Shown piece after piece: positions 14,901 to 23,831 of a stretch of DNA of 44,436 nucleotides (positions within the stretch are counted from its first letter, which is position 1; each line of letters starts with the position of its first letter). The notes beneath the pieces were generated by a model. That model saw nothing but the letters and a program-made list of their open reading frames with translations. It did not search any database and was not told the DNA's origin. Source of the DNA: Actinomycetospora lemnae (GTDB lineage: Bacteria > Actinomycetota > Actinomycetes > Mycobacteriales > Pseudonocardiaceae); contig NZ_JAQZAO010000023.1 in NCBI RefSeq assembly GCF_028737315.1, forward strand, positions 1-44,436, given 5' to 3'. The position numbers and the translations under genes were made by a program.

Positions 14901-17081
14901 TCAGGTAATCGACGAGATCTCGGTCAGCGGACGCCGTCGGCTGCGCGGCGCGGGGACGTCGGTGTGGCTCATCCGCAGGACGAGGGCCACCGCCTCCCCG
15001 GGGACGAGGCCCACGATCCCCCGGAAGGAGGACTGCAGGGCCGCGAGCTCGTCGGCGAACCGGGGCGACAACACCACCAGATCGTGGGGGTGTGTCGCGT
15101 AGAGGAACACCGGGGACGTCGGGTGCACGGCGAGCCCCCGGTCCTCGGCGGCGACCCACACCGCCTCGACCGCGGCGCCGCCCCGCACGAAGTCCGCGGG
15201 CGCCGACCCCTCGACCGCCACCACCGCGAGCGCGGAGCTCGACGCCAGTCGGTCGCGGGTGTCCTCGCCGAGGGCGACCCCGGCGTCCCAGTCGGCGAGC
15301 AGGGCCATGACCTCCGGGCGCCTCGCGATGGCCAGCTTCGCGAGGTCGGCCGGGTCGAGGCCGAGGGTCCGGGTCTCGATGCCGACGTCGGTCCGTGCGG
15401 CTCCGGGCTCGACGAGCTCGGCGAACATCTCGCGGTGCAGGCGGTCGGTCAGGTACCGGATGCGGTCCGACCCGGCCAGCGTCTCCCCCGCCGCGACGAG
15501 GTCGTCGCCGGTGAGGAGGTGCACCCGCCCGCCCTCGGCGTGCGCGGCCTCCCGCAGCGCCGCGACGGTGCGGTCCGGCACGGGGGCCGGCCGGCCGTGC
15601 GCGCGGTTGGTCCCCCGGCGGAGCACCGCGGCATGGGCGGCCGCGAGGCGCTCGTCGCGGCCCGGGGCGAGACGCAGGGTCGCGACGAGGTCGGGGTCGC
15701 CCGGGTCCCCGAAGAGCCGGCACGGTCCGAGGGCGCCCGCCGCGGCGGCCGCCGCCCGGGCGTTGAAGAGGGCCGCGCCGAGCGCGACGTAGCTGCCGCG
15801 GTGCTCGACGTCCATCGTCGTCGTCCGCGCGCGGTCGAGGCGCAGCCGGACCACGGGATCGACAGCGCCCCCCACGCCGGCCCCGACCTCGACCCGCCAC
15901 GGCTGGATGTTGCCGCCCGAGGGGGCACGCCGGACGGCCTCGAGGACCGCGTCGGTCACCGCGTGCCCGGACCCGGGTGCCGGCGGGTCCACCGGCGCGG
16001 GCTCGTCGGCCGGGGGCGGCCCGGCCAGGACGGTGTCGAGGGCGTCGAGGCGCTCGTCGAGGTCGACGCGGACGCGCCCGGACGCCGGCCCGCGCCCGGT
16101 GCCCAGCCGGCGCACCGCGGCGGCGACGGTCGCCCCGCCCAGCGTGACGTCGCCGCCGAGCTGCGGCCACGTCGTCAGCGTCCGGCCGACCTCGACCATC
16201 GAGGCGGCCGTGCGCGCGGACAGGTCCGCGGCGCCGAGGATCCGCAGGACGTGGGGCACCTTGTCCTCGGCGGACAGCGCCCGCAGCGCCGCCGAGTCCA
16301 CGTCGCCGAGCAGGCCGTGGAGCAGCGGGCGGTCCGGCTCGAGGTCGAAGCGCTCGACGTCGAGCAGGCCGCGGTCGCTCGTCTCCATCAGCACCGGGAT
16401 GCGCCGGCGGCGCGCCTCCTCGCGCAGCCGCACCTTGATGTCGAGGGAGTCGCACTCCTCGACGAGGACGTCCAGCCCGTCGAGGAACGCCGCGAGGCCG
16501 TCGTCGGTCACCCCGTCCGGCTCCACGACGGTGCTCAGGTACGGGTCGAGCTCGGCGATCCGGCGGGCGGCGACGACGGCCTTGTTGACGCCGAGGTCGA
16601 ACAACGTCGCCGGCAGCCGGTTGAGGTTCGAGACCTCCACCGCGTCGAAGTCGGCCAGCCGCAGCTCCCCGCACAGCCCCTCGAGGGCCAGCGTGTGCGC
16701 GATCGTGTGCCCGACGCTCAGACCCACCACGCCGATCCGGAGCCGGCCCAGCCGCTCCTGCTCCGCCTCGGTGATCTTGTTCCGGTTCCGGTCGAGGCGG
16801 AGCCGCCGGAAGGCGTCCTGCCCCAGGACGCCGATCAGCGTGCGCCGCCACGGGTAGAAGGCCCAGGTGGTCGGCAGCTCCCCCGGCTCGTCCCCGCGCG
16901 CCCGGGACCGGATGCCGGCCAGGTCGGCCCGCTGGGCCTCCCGCCGGTCGACCACCGTGATGCACGGATCGGCGCGCAGACCGGCCAGGACCTCGGCGTC
17001 CGCGGGGACCACCTCGTCGAGGAGGACGGCCCGCCACGCCCGGCCGTCGTCCCCCGTGCGGGACGGGCCGATGTCGCTCAC
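14901..17081 (-). CDS. ThiF(E1)-nitroreductase fusion, Rv1355c ('MoeY') family
   Basis: A 726-residue two-domain protein. Residues about 110-260 form an E1/ThiF-type adenylation domain (DFDAVEVSNLNR at 144-155, NKA at 166-168, D211 in EECDSLD). Its glycine loop is degenerate (GLSVG, not GxGxxG) and no CxxC zinc pair is present. Residues about 375-700 resemble an FMN-dependent nitroreductase (RRAPSGGNIQPW, 385-395). M. tuberculosis Rv1355c, annotated MoeY, has the same layout; a molybdopterin role is not supported by anything nearby. The GTG start overlaps the TGA of the upstream gene by 4 bases, so the two are translationally coupled. It may adenylate a carboxyl or peptide end and then carry out a flavin step. 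Confidence 0.88.
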   Translation of the reverse strand: MSDIGPSRTGDDGRAWRAVLLDEVVPADAEVLAGLRADPCITVVDRREAQRADLAGIRSRARGDEPGELPTTWAFYPWRRTLIGVLGQDAFRRLRLDRNRNKITEAEQERLGRLRIGVVGLSVGHTIAHTLALEGLCGELRLADFDAVEVSNLNRLPATLFDLGVNKAVVAARRIAELDPYLSTVVEPDGVTDDGLAAFLDGLDVLVEECDSLDIKVRLREEARRRRIPVLMETSDRGLLDVERFDLEPDRPLLHGLLGDVDSAALRALSAEDKVPHVLRILGAADLSARTAASMVEVGRTLTTWPQLGGDVTLGGATVAAAVRRLGTGRGPASGRVRVDLDERLDALDTVLAGPPPADEPAPVDPPAPGSGHAVTDAVLEAVRRAPSGGNIQPWRVEVGAGVGGAVDPVVRLRLDRARTTTMDVEHRGSYVALGAALFNARAAAAAAGALGPCRLFGDPGDPDLVATLRLAPGRDERLAAAHAAVLRRGTNRAHGRPAPVPDRTVAALREAAHAEGGRVHLLTGDDLVAAGETLAGSDRIRYLTDRLHREMFAELVEPGAARTDVGIETRTLGLDPADLAKLAIARRPEVMALLADWDAGVALGEDTRDRLASSSALAVVAVEGSAPADFVRGGAAVEAVWVAAEDRGLAVHPTSPVFLYATHPHDLVVLSPRFADELAALQSSFRGIVGLVPGEAVALVLRMSHTDVPAPRSRRRPLTEISSIT

Positions 17082-17794
17082 CACGCGACGGTCGGGATCG
17101 CCGGGGACAGCAGCTGGGCGGTCTCGAGGTCGAGGGCCCGCCGGACGCCGTCCGGGACCGTGGCGGGCAGGTCCCACCGGTCCCACCACAGGAGGTTCGT
17201 GCGGTACCGGACGTCCGGATAGCCGGTGGTCGCGAGACCGCCGACCGCGAGCGCGCCGGTCGCGGCCCACATGGGCAGCGCGTGGGCCGCCGCCGTCCCG
17301 AACGCGTAGCGGGCGCCCAGGATCATCGACGCGTGCAGCGGGACCCGCGCGAAGCCGGTGACGATCTCGCGGCGCCCGGGGACGTCGCGCTCCACCCACA
17401 CGGTCTTCGACTCCACCACGCCGAACGGCAGGCGCTCCTCGATCAGCGCCCGGACGAGCGGTTGGTCGGGGTGGCCGTCCCACTCCGCGACGGCGTGCGC
17501 CTGGTCCGCGCTGGTGTAGGGCCCCTGCGAGCGCAGCCCGGCGACCACGCGGTCGTCCGCCGAGAGCGCGACGAAGAACAATGCCGTGGCCGCGCCCTCC
17601 CGCACGCGGTCGAGCTCGACGACGCCGGTGACGCCGTGGGCGGCGTAGCTGCGCGCGGCACCGTCGAGGTACTCCTCCCACAGGTCCGGCTCCGCCCGCG
17701 GCGTGCTGACGACGATGCGGTGGGGCGATTCGGCGATGCAGTAGCTCAGTGGTCGCGCGCCCGAACGGCCGTCCAGGGTGATCACTGCAGTCAC
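17078..17794 (-). CDS. GNAT/FeeM-like putative acyltransferase
   Basis: A 238-residue protein that resembles N-acyl amino acid synthase/autoinducer synthase-like members of the GNAT fold. Supporting segments are ALFFVALSADDRVVAGLRSQ (β-strand pair before the acyl donor site), ESKTVWVE, HASMILGARYAFGTAAAHAL and YPDVRYRTNLLWW near the end. The resemblance is judged by eye, so the donor and acceptor are unknown. The GTG at 17794 follows GTCGGGAG by 6 bases; a start further upstream at 17881 would add a poorly conserved tail. Its stop overlaps the start of the ThiF-nitroreductase fusion (GTGA). It is the first gene of a three-gene unit ending in the c-di-GMP enzyme. Confidence 0.6.
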   Translation of the reverse strand: MTAVITLDGRSGARPLSYCIAESPHRIVVSTPRAEPDLWEEYLDGAARSYAAHGVTGVVELDRVREGAATALFFVALSADDRVVAGLRSQGPYTSADQAHAVAEWDGHPDQPLVRALIEERLPFGVVESKTVWVERDVPGRREIVTGFARVPLHASMILGARYAFGTAAAHALPMWAATGALAVGGLATTGYPDVRYRTNLLWWDRWDLPATVPDGVRRALDLETAQLLSPAIPTVAW

Positions 17795-17860
17795 GGCGGC
17801 TCCCGACCCGTCGGCCGGATCCCGACCCCGACGACCGCGACCCGACAAGATCCATCGTGG

Positions 17861-17992
17861 TCGGACGATCCCGGCGGACACACCGCCGTCGAGGTGTCAC
17901 GATCATCGCTCGTCCGCCCCCGTCGCGGCCACGAACCGTGGGCGCCTGCGCCCGGCCGGTGATCGCGCGACCGGCAAACTCGGACGATCCCG
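17861..17992. repeat. Pair of 13-bp direct repeats upstream of the GNAT-like gene
   Basis: TCGGACGATCCCG occurs at 17861-17873 and again at 17980-17992, in the 216-base gap upstream of the GNAT/ThiF/GGDEF unit. Exact 13-mers 119 bases apart in noncoding DNA could be operator sites. No other element is recognised in the gap. Confidence 0.5.
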
Positions 17993-18010
17993 TGGACCTC
18001 GGGTGTGGCC

Positions 18011-18583
18011 TCAGCCGGCGGTCGCGAGCGGGCGGTGCGGGTCCCGCCCGGCCAGGGCGAGGACACGCTCGAGCTCGCTCCCGCCGTCGGTGGGCACGAC
18101 CGGCCCGTAGAGACCGGTGCGCTGCTCCTGCGGCGCGTGCTCGAAGTTCGCCACGAACCCGCGCACGACCGGGAGGTCCTCGTCGCGCACGTCGTAGCCC
18201 GCGCCGATCGCCTGCGCGAGGTCCCAGCCGTGCAGCACCAGCTCCTCGAGCGCCACGACGCCGAGCTCGGCACGGGGCATCGTCAGCCCGCCCGCCTGGC
18301 CCTCGCCCTCCCACGCGCTCGGCTCGCGCCAGGCGGCGGCGAGGTCGTCGAGGGTGGCGGCGAGCTCGCCGCGCCAGTCGTCGGGCAGCGGCTGCGGCGC
18401 CCCACCGGACTCCGCGGCCTCGTGCCGGGCGACCCGCACGAAGTGGCCGGCGAAGGCGAGGAGGTGCCCCAGCAGGTCACGCACCGTCCAGTCGCCGCAC
18501 GGGGTCGGGCGGGCGAGGTCGTCGTCGCGCACCCGGGCGACGACGCGGGCGGTCTCCTGGGCGGCGGGTCCGAGATCGTGCAC
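18011..18583 (-). CDS. TIGR03086-type metal-binding protein (DinB/MDMPI fold)
   Basis: A 190-residue four-helix protein of the mycothiol-dependent maleylpyruvate isomerase/DinB-like superfamily, TIGR03086 type. Typical segments are PTPCGDWTVRDLLGHLLAF near the N-terminus and ELVLHGWDLAQAIG, which supply the three histidine-type metal ligands (H37, H46 and the later H in LHGWD). Members probably bind a divalent metal and may use mycothiol; the reaction is unknown here. The GTG start is preceded by AGGAG. A possible -10 (TACATT) lies near 18618 on the minus strand, between this gene and der, so it is probably transcribed separately from der. Confidence 0.85.
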   Translation of the reverse strand: MHDLGPAAQETARVVARVRDDDLARPTPCGDWTVRDLLGHLLAFAGHFVRVARHEAAESGGAPQPLPDDWRGELAATLDDLAAAWREPSAWEGEGQAGGLTMPRAELGVVALEELVLHGWDLAQAIGAGYDVRDEDLPVVRGFVANFEHAPQEQRTGLYGPVVPTDGGSELERVLALAGRDPHRPLATAG

Positions 18584-18623
18584 GGCGATCGCTCCTGGAG
18601 GACGACGAAGTCCTAGGAATGTA

Positions 18624-20024
18624 TCAGCGTCCCCGCCCGCCGCGCTTCCCCTTCTCGCGGACCCGCACGTTGATCTGCACCGGGGTGCCGGTCAGCGGGA
18701 AGGTCTCGCGCAGCTTGCGCTCGAGGAAGCGCCGGTACCCGGCCTCGAGGAAGCCCGAGGTGAACAGCACGAACGTCGGCGGCCGGTTCTGCGCCTGCGT
18801 CGCGTAGAGGATCTTCGGCTGCTTGCCGCCGCGCACCGGCGGCGGCGTGGCGGCGACGACGTCGGCGAGCCACTGGTTGAGCTGGCCGGTCGGCACGCGC
18901 CGATCCCAGTTCTCCAGCGCGGTCCGCATGGCCGGCGCGAGCTTCTGCACCGCCCGGCCCGTGCGCGCCGAGATGTTGACCCGCTCCACCCACGGGAAGC
19001 GCACGAGCGCCCGCTCGAGCTCGCGGACCATGGCGTGGCGGCGGTCCTCGTCGACCAGGTCCCACTTGTTCATCGCGAGCACCAGCGCGCGGCCGGCCTC
19101 GGCGACCTGCGAGGCGACGCGCAGGTCCTGCTCGCTGATCGGCTGCGAGGCGTCGAGCAGCAGGACCGTCACCTCGGCGGCCTCGATGGCGGCCTTCGTG
19201 CGCAGCGACGCGTAGTACTCGGTGCCCGACGCCTGCCCGACCTTGCGACGCAGGCCGGCCGTGTCGACGATCTTCCAGGTCTCGCCGTCGATCTCGACGA
19301 GCGAGTCGACCGGGTCGGTCGTGGTGCCGGCGGTCGCGTCCACCACCGACCGGTTCTCGCCGGTGAGCTGGTTGAGCAGGCTCGACTTGCCGACGTTCGG
19401 CTTCCCGACGAGCGCGACGCGCCGCGGCCCGCCCTCGATGTCGACGTCGTCACGGGGGCTCTCGGGCATCGCGTCGAGCACGATGTCGAGCAGGTCGCCC
19501 GAACCGCGACCGTGCAGGCCCGAGACCGGGTGCGGCTCGCCGAGCCCGAGACGCCACAGGGCCGCGATCTCGCCCTCGCCCCGCGAGTCGTCGATCTTCG
19601 TGGCGGCAAGGATCACCGGCCGGTCCGAGCGGCGCAGCGTGCGCGCCACCGCCTGGTCGACCGCGGTCGCGCCGACCTGGCCGTCGACCACCAGCAGGAT
19701 CACGTCCGCGGTCTGCATCGCGATCTCGGCCTGCGCCGAGATGGCCGCCTGCATGCCCTTCGCGTCGGGTTCCCAGCCACCGGTGTCGAGCAGCGTGAAC
19801 CGCCGCCCGTTCCAGAACGCGTCGTAGGCGACGCGGTCCCGGGTCACCCCCGAGACGTCCTGGACGACGGCCTCGCGGCGTCCCAGGATGCGGTTGACGA
19901 GCGTCGACTTGCCCACGTTGGGGCGCCCGACGACTGCCAGCACCGGCTGCGCCGGGCGGGCCTCGTCGGGAAGATCGCCCGTGCCTTCGCCGATGAGCGA
20001 AGCGGGCCCTTCCTGCTGCGTCAA
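18624..20024 (-). CDS. der: Ribosome-assembly GTPase Der (EngA)
   Basis: A 466-residue protein with two tandem GTPase domains and a C-terminal KH-like domain. The first P-loop is [12 protein letters not shown] with DTGGWE; the second is [12 protein letters not shown] with DTAGLRRK, and NKWD is visible in the second domain. Der is needed for maturation of the 50S ribosomal subunit. The only sensible start is a TTG at 20024, with GGAG 8 bases upstream; a nearby GTG is out of frame and the ATG at the cmk stop closes after two codons. A roughly 25-residue acidic N-terminal extension precedes the first domain. It lies 33 bases after cmk, the usual actinobacterial order. Confidence 0.97.
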   Translation of the reverse strand: MTQQEGPASLIGEGTGDLPDEARPAQPVLAVVGRPNVGKSTLVNRILGRREAVVQDVSGVTRDRVAYDAFWNGRRFTLLDTGGWEPDAKGMQAAISAQAEIAMQTADVILLVVDGQVGATAVDQAVARTLRRSDRPVILAATKIDDSRGEGEIAALWRLGLGEPHPVSGLHGRGSGDLLDIVLDAMPESPRDDVDIEGGPRRVALVGKPNVGKSSLLNQLTGENRSVVDATAGTTTDPVDSLVEIDGETWKIVDTAGLRRKVGQASGTEYYASLRTKAAIEAAEVTVLLLDASQPISEQDLRVASQVAEAGRALVLAMNKWDLVDEDRRHAMVRELERALVRFPWVERVNISARTGRAVQKLAPAMRTALENWDRRVPTGQLNQWLADVVAATPPPVRGGKQPKILYATQAQNRPPTFVLFTSGFLEAGYRRFLERKLRETFPLTGTPVQINVRVREKGKRGGRGR

Positions 20025-20057
20025 CGGTCCAGCTCCGCTGCGCTGCGTGTCCTCACG

Positions 20058-20813
20058 TCATCCTCCGTGTCTGCCGACTCCCGCGTCGGCGAGGCCGGTG
20101 ACCAGTCCGCGGTCCTCGGCCAGGTGCTGCAGGCGTGCGAGCACGCCCTCGATGTCCAGCGTCGAGGTGTCGACCTCGACCGCGTCCTCCGCCGCGCGCA
20201 GCGGGGACGCGGCGCGCGAGGAGTCGAGCCTGTCACGCCGGGCCAGGTCGGCCTGGGTGTCCGGGGCGCCCGCGCGCCCCGCCGCGGTGTTCTCCGCGTC
20301 CCGCCGGCCCGCGCGGACCAGCTCGGACGCGGTGAGGAACACCTTGAGCCCGGCGTCCGGCAGGACGACCGTGCCGATGTCGCGTCCCTCGACGACGATG
20401 CCCGCTCCGTCGGCCAGGGCCTCGTCGACGATGCGGCGCTGCTCGGCGACGAGGTGCGCGCGCACCGCGGTGAGCGCCGAGACCGCCGACACCGCGGTGG
20501 TGACCTCCGTGCCGCGGATCTCGGCGTCGACGTCCTCGCCGTCGAGACGCACCCGCGGCTCCGCCGGGTCGGTGGACACGGAGACCCGCGCCCCGAGCGC
20601 CACGGCCACCACGTCGTCGTCGCCGTCGCTCGCGGTGGCGGCCTCGTCGACGGGCAGCCCCGCGCGCAGGACGGCGAGCGTCACGGCGCGGTACATGGCC
20701 CCGGTGTCGAGGTAGCGCGCGTCGAGCCGCATCGCGAGCCCGCGGGCCGTGGTCGACTTGCCCGTCCCGGAGGGCCCGTCGACGGCGACCACCCCGCGCA
20801 ACGTCCCGTCCAT
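20058..20813 (-). CDS. cmk: Cytidylate kinase
   Basis: A 251-residue (d)CMP kinase that phosphorylates CMP and dCMP with ATP. Evidence is the N-terminal P-loop [19 protein letters not shown], the CMP-site [10 protein letters not shown], and the downstream [12 protein letters not shown] with [15 protein letters not shown] near the LID/C-terminal helices. The ATG at 20813 is preceded by GGGAGG. The C-terminal tail ends GVGRHGG. It lies between rluB and der and is probably in the same transcript, although a 101-base gap to rluB may contain an internal promoter. Confidence 0.97.
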   Translation of the reverse strand: MDGTLRGVVAVDGPSGTGKSTTARGLAMRLDARYLDTGAMYRAVTLAVLRAGLPVDEAATASDGDDDVVAVALGARVSVSTDPAEPRVRLDGEDVDAEIRGTEVTTAVSAVSALTAVRAHLVAEQRRIVDEALADGAGIVVEGRDIGTVVLPDAGLKVFLTASELVRAGRRDAENTAAGRAGAPDTQADLARRDRLDSSRAASPLRAAEDAVEVDTSTLDIEGVLARLQHLAEDRGLVTGLADAGVGRHGG

Positions 20814-20914
20814 CCCCGCGCCTCCCGAACGTCGACCACACAGCGTTCGGAAGACCATTGTGCCCTGCGGGCGGGTGTGACGTCCGCCCCGCCCGGCGCG
20901 CGTCACGCGCCCGA

Positions 20915-21664
20915 TCAGAGTCCGACGGCCTTGTACAGCGCCCCGACCTCGTCCTGACCGAGCTTGCGCAGGGTGCCGGGGCGCTGGTCGCCGAGACGCA
21001 CGTCACCGACCGCGGTGCGCACGAGGCGCGCCACGGGCTTGTCGACGGCGTCGAGCAGGCGCCGCACGATGTGCTTGCGGCCCTCGTGCAGCACGACCTC
21101 GACCATCACCCGCGCGCCCGAGCGGTCGACGACGCGGAAGCTGTCGACCGCGACCGGCCCGTCCTCGAGCTCGACGCCCTCGCGCAGCCGCCGCCCGAGG
21201 TCCTTCGGGATCGGCGCGCGGACCTCGGCGAGGTAGGTCTTGGGCACCTCGTACGACGGGTGCATCAGCCGGTTGGCGAGCTCGCCGTCGTTGGTCAGCA
21301 GCAGCAGGCCCTCGGTGGCCGCGTCGAGGCGCCCGACGTGGAAGAGGCGCTGGCCCTCGGCCTTCTCCAGGACGATGTCACCGACGCAGCGCCGGCCCTG
21401 GTCGTCCCACATCGTCGAGAGCATGCCCTCGGGCTTGTTCAGCGCGAGGTGCACGGTCTCGGTGTCGGTGACGATCCGCGAGCCGTCGACGTGGATCACC
21501 GCGGTGTCCGGGTGGACCCGGATGCCCATCTCGGTGACGACCTTCCCGTCGACCTCGACGCGACCCTCGCGCATGAGGATCTCCGCCTGTCGCCGCGAGG
21601 CGACGCCCGCGTCCGCGAGCACCTTCTGCAGGCGGATTCCCTCGCTGCCGTCCGACCCGCTCAC
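20915..21664 (-). CDS. rluB: 23S rRNA pseudouridine synthase RluB
   Basis: A 249-residue pseudouridine synthase of the RsuA/RluB/E/F group. It has an N-terminal S4 RNA-binding domain ([19 protein letters not shown]) and the catalytic [19 protein letters not shown], whose Asp attacks the target uridine. [14 protein letters not shown] is also characteristic. The GTG at 21664 follows ACGAGGAG. RluB modifies helix 89 of 23S rRNA in E. coli (U2605); the actinobacterial target is inferred to be equivalent. The position next to scpAB and cmk matches the standard actinobacterial cluster, here separated from scpB by a carboxylesterase gene. Confidence 0.95.
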   Translation of the reverse strand: MSGSDGSEGIRLQKVLADAGVASRRQAEILMREGRVEVDGKVVTEMGIRVHPDTAVIHVDGSRIVTDTETVHLALNKPEGMLSTMWDDQGRRCVGDIVLEKAEGQRLFHVGRLDAATEGLLLLTNDGELANRLMHPSYEVPKTYLAEVRAPIPKDLGRRLREGVELEDGPVAVDSFRVVDRSGARVMVEVVLHEGRKHIVRRLLDAVDKPVARLVRTAVGDVRLGDQRPGTLRKLGQDEVGALYKAVGL

Positions 21665-21740
21665 CGCACTCCTCGTATCCCGGTCGAGCTCCGCTGCACT
21701 TCGTCTCCCGACTCGACCGACACTCCAGCGTACGGCCTGG

Positions 21741-23225
21741 TCAGCGGACCCCGTCCCACACCTCCTGCTCGGCGCCGTCGGGGGTGTCGGTGTCGGCGTC
21801 CTCGACGTCGAAGCGCCGCGTCGTGGGCGTCTCGGCCGCGTACTCCGGCCAGCCCGGGTCCCCGTCGCGGGCGAAGGCCACCCACGCCGTGCGCATGCGG
21901 GCGGCGAGGGCGCGGGTCTCCTCGGTGTCGGGCACGGCGAACGCGCCGGTGTCGACGTGGCCGACCGCGTCGAAGACGAACGGCAGCTCGCGGCCGTGGC
22001 AGGCGCCGAGGCGGTCGGCACCCCAGGCGAACAGGTAGCGCCAGGTCCGGCCCCCGTGAGCAGCGTGCGCGTCCGCGAGGCGGCGGGTGGGCACGCCGAA
22101 CATCCAGTCGGTGCGGATCGCCTCGTGCAGCGCGGCCGGCGTCGAGCCGCGGACCGCGGCGCGGTAGGCGTCGACGACGCGGTCGGGGTCGTCGTGCAGG
22201 CGGGCGACGGAGGCGCGCAGGGCCTGCTCGTCGGGCGGCGCCACCCCCAGTGCCTCGTCGAAGAGCCGGTAGAGCGCCATCTCGTCGGTGTTGTGCCCGA
22301 CGAGCAGGTCGACCTCGCTCGCGGCGCCGGCCGCGACGGCGTCGACCGGTGGGCCGTCGAGCAGGTCGCCGTCGATCACGGGTCCGAGCAGGGCGAGGCC
22401 CATGAGCGGGTCGCGCAGCCCCTGGACGGCGAGGTCGGGCGGGTGCTCGCCCAGCCGCGCGACGGCGGCGACGAGGCCCTCGTCGGGGACGTCGACCAGC
22501 GCGTGCGGATCGACGCCGAGCTCGTCGGCGAGGGCCTGGGTCGCCACCGCGGCCTGGGCGGGCGCGAGGACCTGCGAGCCCCCACCGCTCTGCACCACCG
22601 CGCGGCGCACGAGGCCGCGCGGCGCGGCGACGAGCAGGTCGGCCACGCTCAGCGCCCCCGCCGACTCCCCGAACACCGTGATGCGGTCGGGGTCACCACC
22701 GAAGGCCGCGGCGTTGTCGCGGACCCACTGCAGGGCCGCGACCTGGTCGTGCAACCCGCGGTTGGCGACGACGCCGGGCAGCGCCGCGAACCCCGGGACC
22801 CCGAGCCGGTAGTTGATCGCGATGACGACGGCGCCCTCGCGGGCGAGCCGCGTGCCGTCGTAGACCGGCGCGCGCCCGGTGCCGGCGGTGAACGACCCGC
22901 CGTGCACGAACACCATGACCGGCAGGCCGGAGCCGCCGCCCTCGGGCGTGCGCACGTCCGCGGTCAGGTAGTCGGTGCCGGGCACCCAACCGGGACCGAC
23001 GATCGGGCTGATGTCGGGCATCCCCGGGGTGTCGGTCGGGCCCTGCGGTGCCGTCGGCCCGGGGGCGGTGGCGTCCCGCTCGCCGTCCCAGTGCGGCGGC
23101 TCGGGGCGGGCGAAGCGCCGCTCCCCCACCGGCGCCGCCGCGTACGGCACGCCGAGGAAGGCGGCCACGCCGTCGGTGACGGTGCCGCGGACCGCGCCGC
23201 CGGTGGTCTTCCGGATGTCCTCCAC
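21741..23225 (-). CDS. Type B carboxylesterase
   Basis: A 494-residue carboxylesterase/lipase family protein with an α/β-hydrolase fold. The catalytic serine is in FGESAGALSV; the oxyanion hole is VFVHGGSFTAG; GHNTDEMALY and RLGACHGRELPFVF supply the likely acidic residue and histidine. There is no signal peptide, so it is probably cytosolic. Substrate is unknown. The GTG at 23225 has no strong ribosome binding site. It lies between scpB and rluB, genes that adjoin in mycobacteria (recall), so it looks like an insertion into the segregation cluster. Confidence 0.92.
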   Translation of the reverse strand: MEDIRKTTGGAVRGTVTDGVAAFLGVPYAAAPVGERRFARPEPPHWDGERDATAPGPTAPQGPTDTPGMPDISPIVGPGWVPGTDYLTADVRTPEGGGSGLPVMVFVHGGSFTAGTGRAPVYDGTRLAREGAVVIAINYRLGVPGFAALPGVVANRGLHDQVAALQWVRDNAAAFGGDPDRITVFGESAGALSVADLLVAAPRGLVRRAVVQSGGGSQVLAPAQAAVATQALADELGVDPHALVDVPDEGLVAAVARLGEHPPDLAVQGLRDPLMGLALLGPVIDGDLLDGPPVDAVAAGAASEVDLLVGHNTDEMALYRLFDEALGVAPPDEQALRASVARLHDDPDRVVDAYRAAVRGSTPAALHEAIRTDWMFGVPTRRLADAHAAHGGRTWRYLFAWGADRLGACHGRELPFVFDAVGHVDTGAFAVPDTEETRALAARMRTAWVAFARDGDPGWPEYAAETPTTRRFDVEDADTDTPDGAEQEVWDGVR

Positions 23226-23246
23226 GGCGTGGGGGTGCCCTGTTCG

Positions 23247-23831
23247 CTACTCGTCGATGTCGTCCACGTCCGGCAGCAGCGGGGCGATCGGCGGCAGCTC
23301 GTCGATCGACTGCAGGCCCAGGCGCTCGAGGAACAGCTCGGTGGTGCGGTAGAGCGTGCCGCCGCCGACGTCGGTGCCCGCCTCGATGATCAGCCCGCGG
23401 GCGGCCAGCGTGCGCATGACCCCGTCGACGTTGACGCCGCGCACCGCCGCGACCCGCGACCGCGTCACCGGCTGGCGGTACGCCACGATCGCGAGCGTCT
23501 CCAGCGCCGCGCGCGTGAGGCGGGTGCGCTGGCCGTCGAGGACGAAGCGCTCGACGTAGGGCGCGAAGCGGTCGCGGCTGTAGAGCCGCCAGCCCTCGCC
23601 GGTCGGGCGCAGCTCGATGCCCCGCTCCCGCTCGGTGTACTCGGCGGCCAGGGTCTCCAGGGCGTCCCTCACGCGGGCGACGGGCTGGCCGAGGACGTCG
23701 GCGAGCTGGTCGGTCGGCGCCGGCGCGTCCACCACGAGCAGCACGGCCTCGAGCGCGGCGACCAGCTCGGTGTCGGAGGTCAGCGCCTCCTCGATCTCCT
23801 CGAGGGGATCGGTCTCCCCCGGGTCGCTCAC
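23247..23831 (-). CDS. scpB: Segregation and condensation protein B
   Basis: A 194-residue ScpB with two winged-helix domains: ALEAVLLVVDAPAPTDQLAD begins the first, and TRAALETLAIVAYRQPVTRS followed by RGVNVDGVMRTLAARGLI begins the second. With ScpA it forms the kleisin-kite part of the SMC condensin complex, which compacts and separates the chromosome. The GTG start overlaps the ScpA stop by 4 bases (GTGA), so the two are translationally coupled. The C-terminal tail is acidic (DVDDIDE). Confidence 0.96.
   Translation of the reverse strand: MSDPGETDPLEEIEEALTSDTELVAALEAVLLVVDAPAPTDQLADVLGQPVARVRDALETLAAEYTERERGIELRPTGEGWRLYSRDRFAPYVERFVLDGQRTRLTRAALETLAIVAYRQPVTRSRVAAVRGVNVDGVMRTLAARGLIIEAGTDVGGGTLYRTTELFLERLGLQSIDELPPIAPLLPDVDDIDE

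Noticed and set aside
14901..17081. Molybdopterin biosynthesis gene moeY as a functional call
   Set aside because: The name is historical; there are no molybdenum cofactor genes nearby and the nucleotide loop is unlike MoeB.
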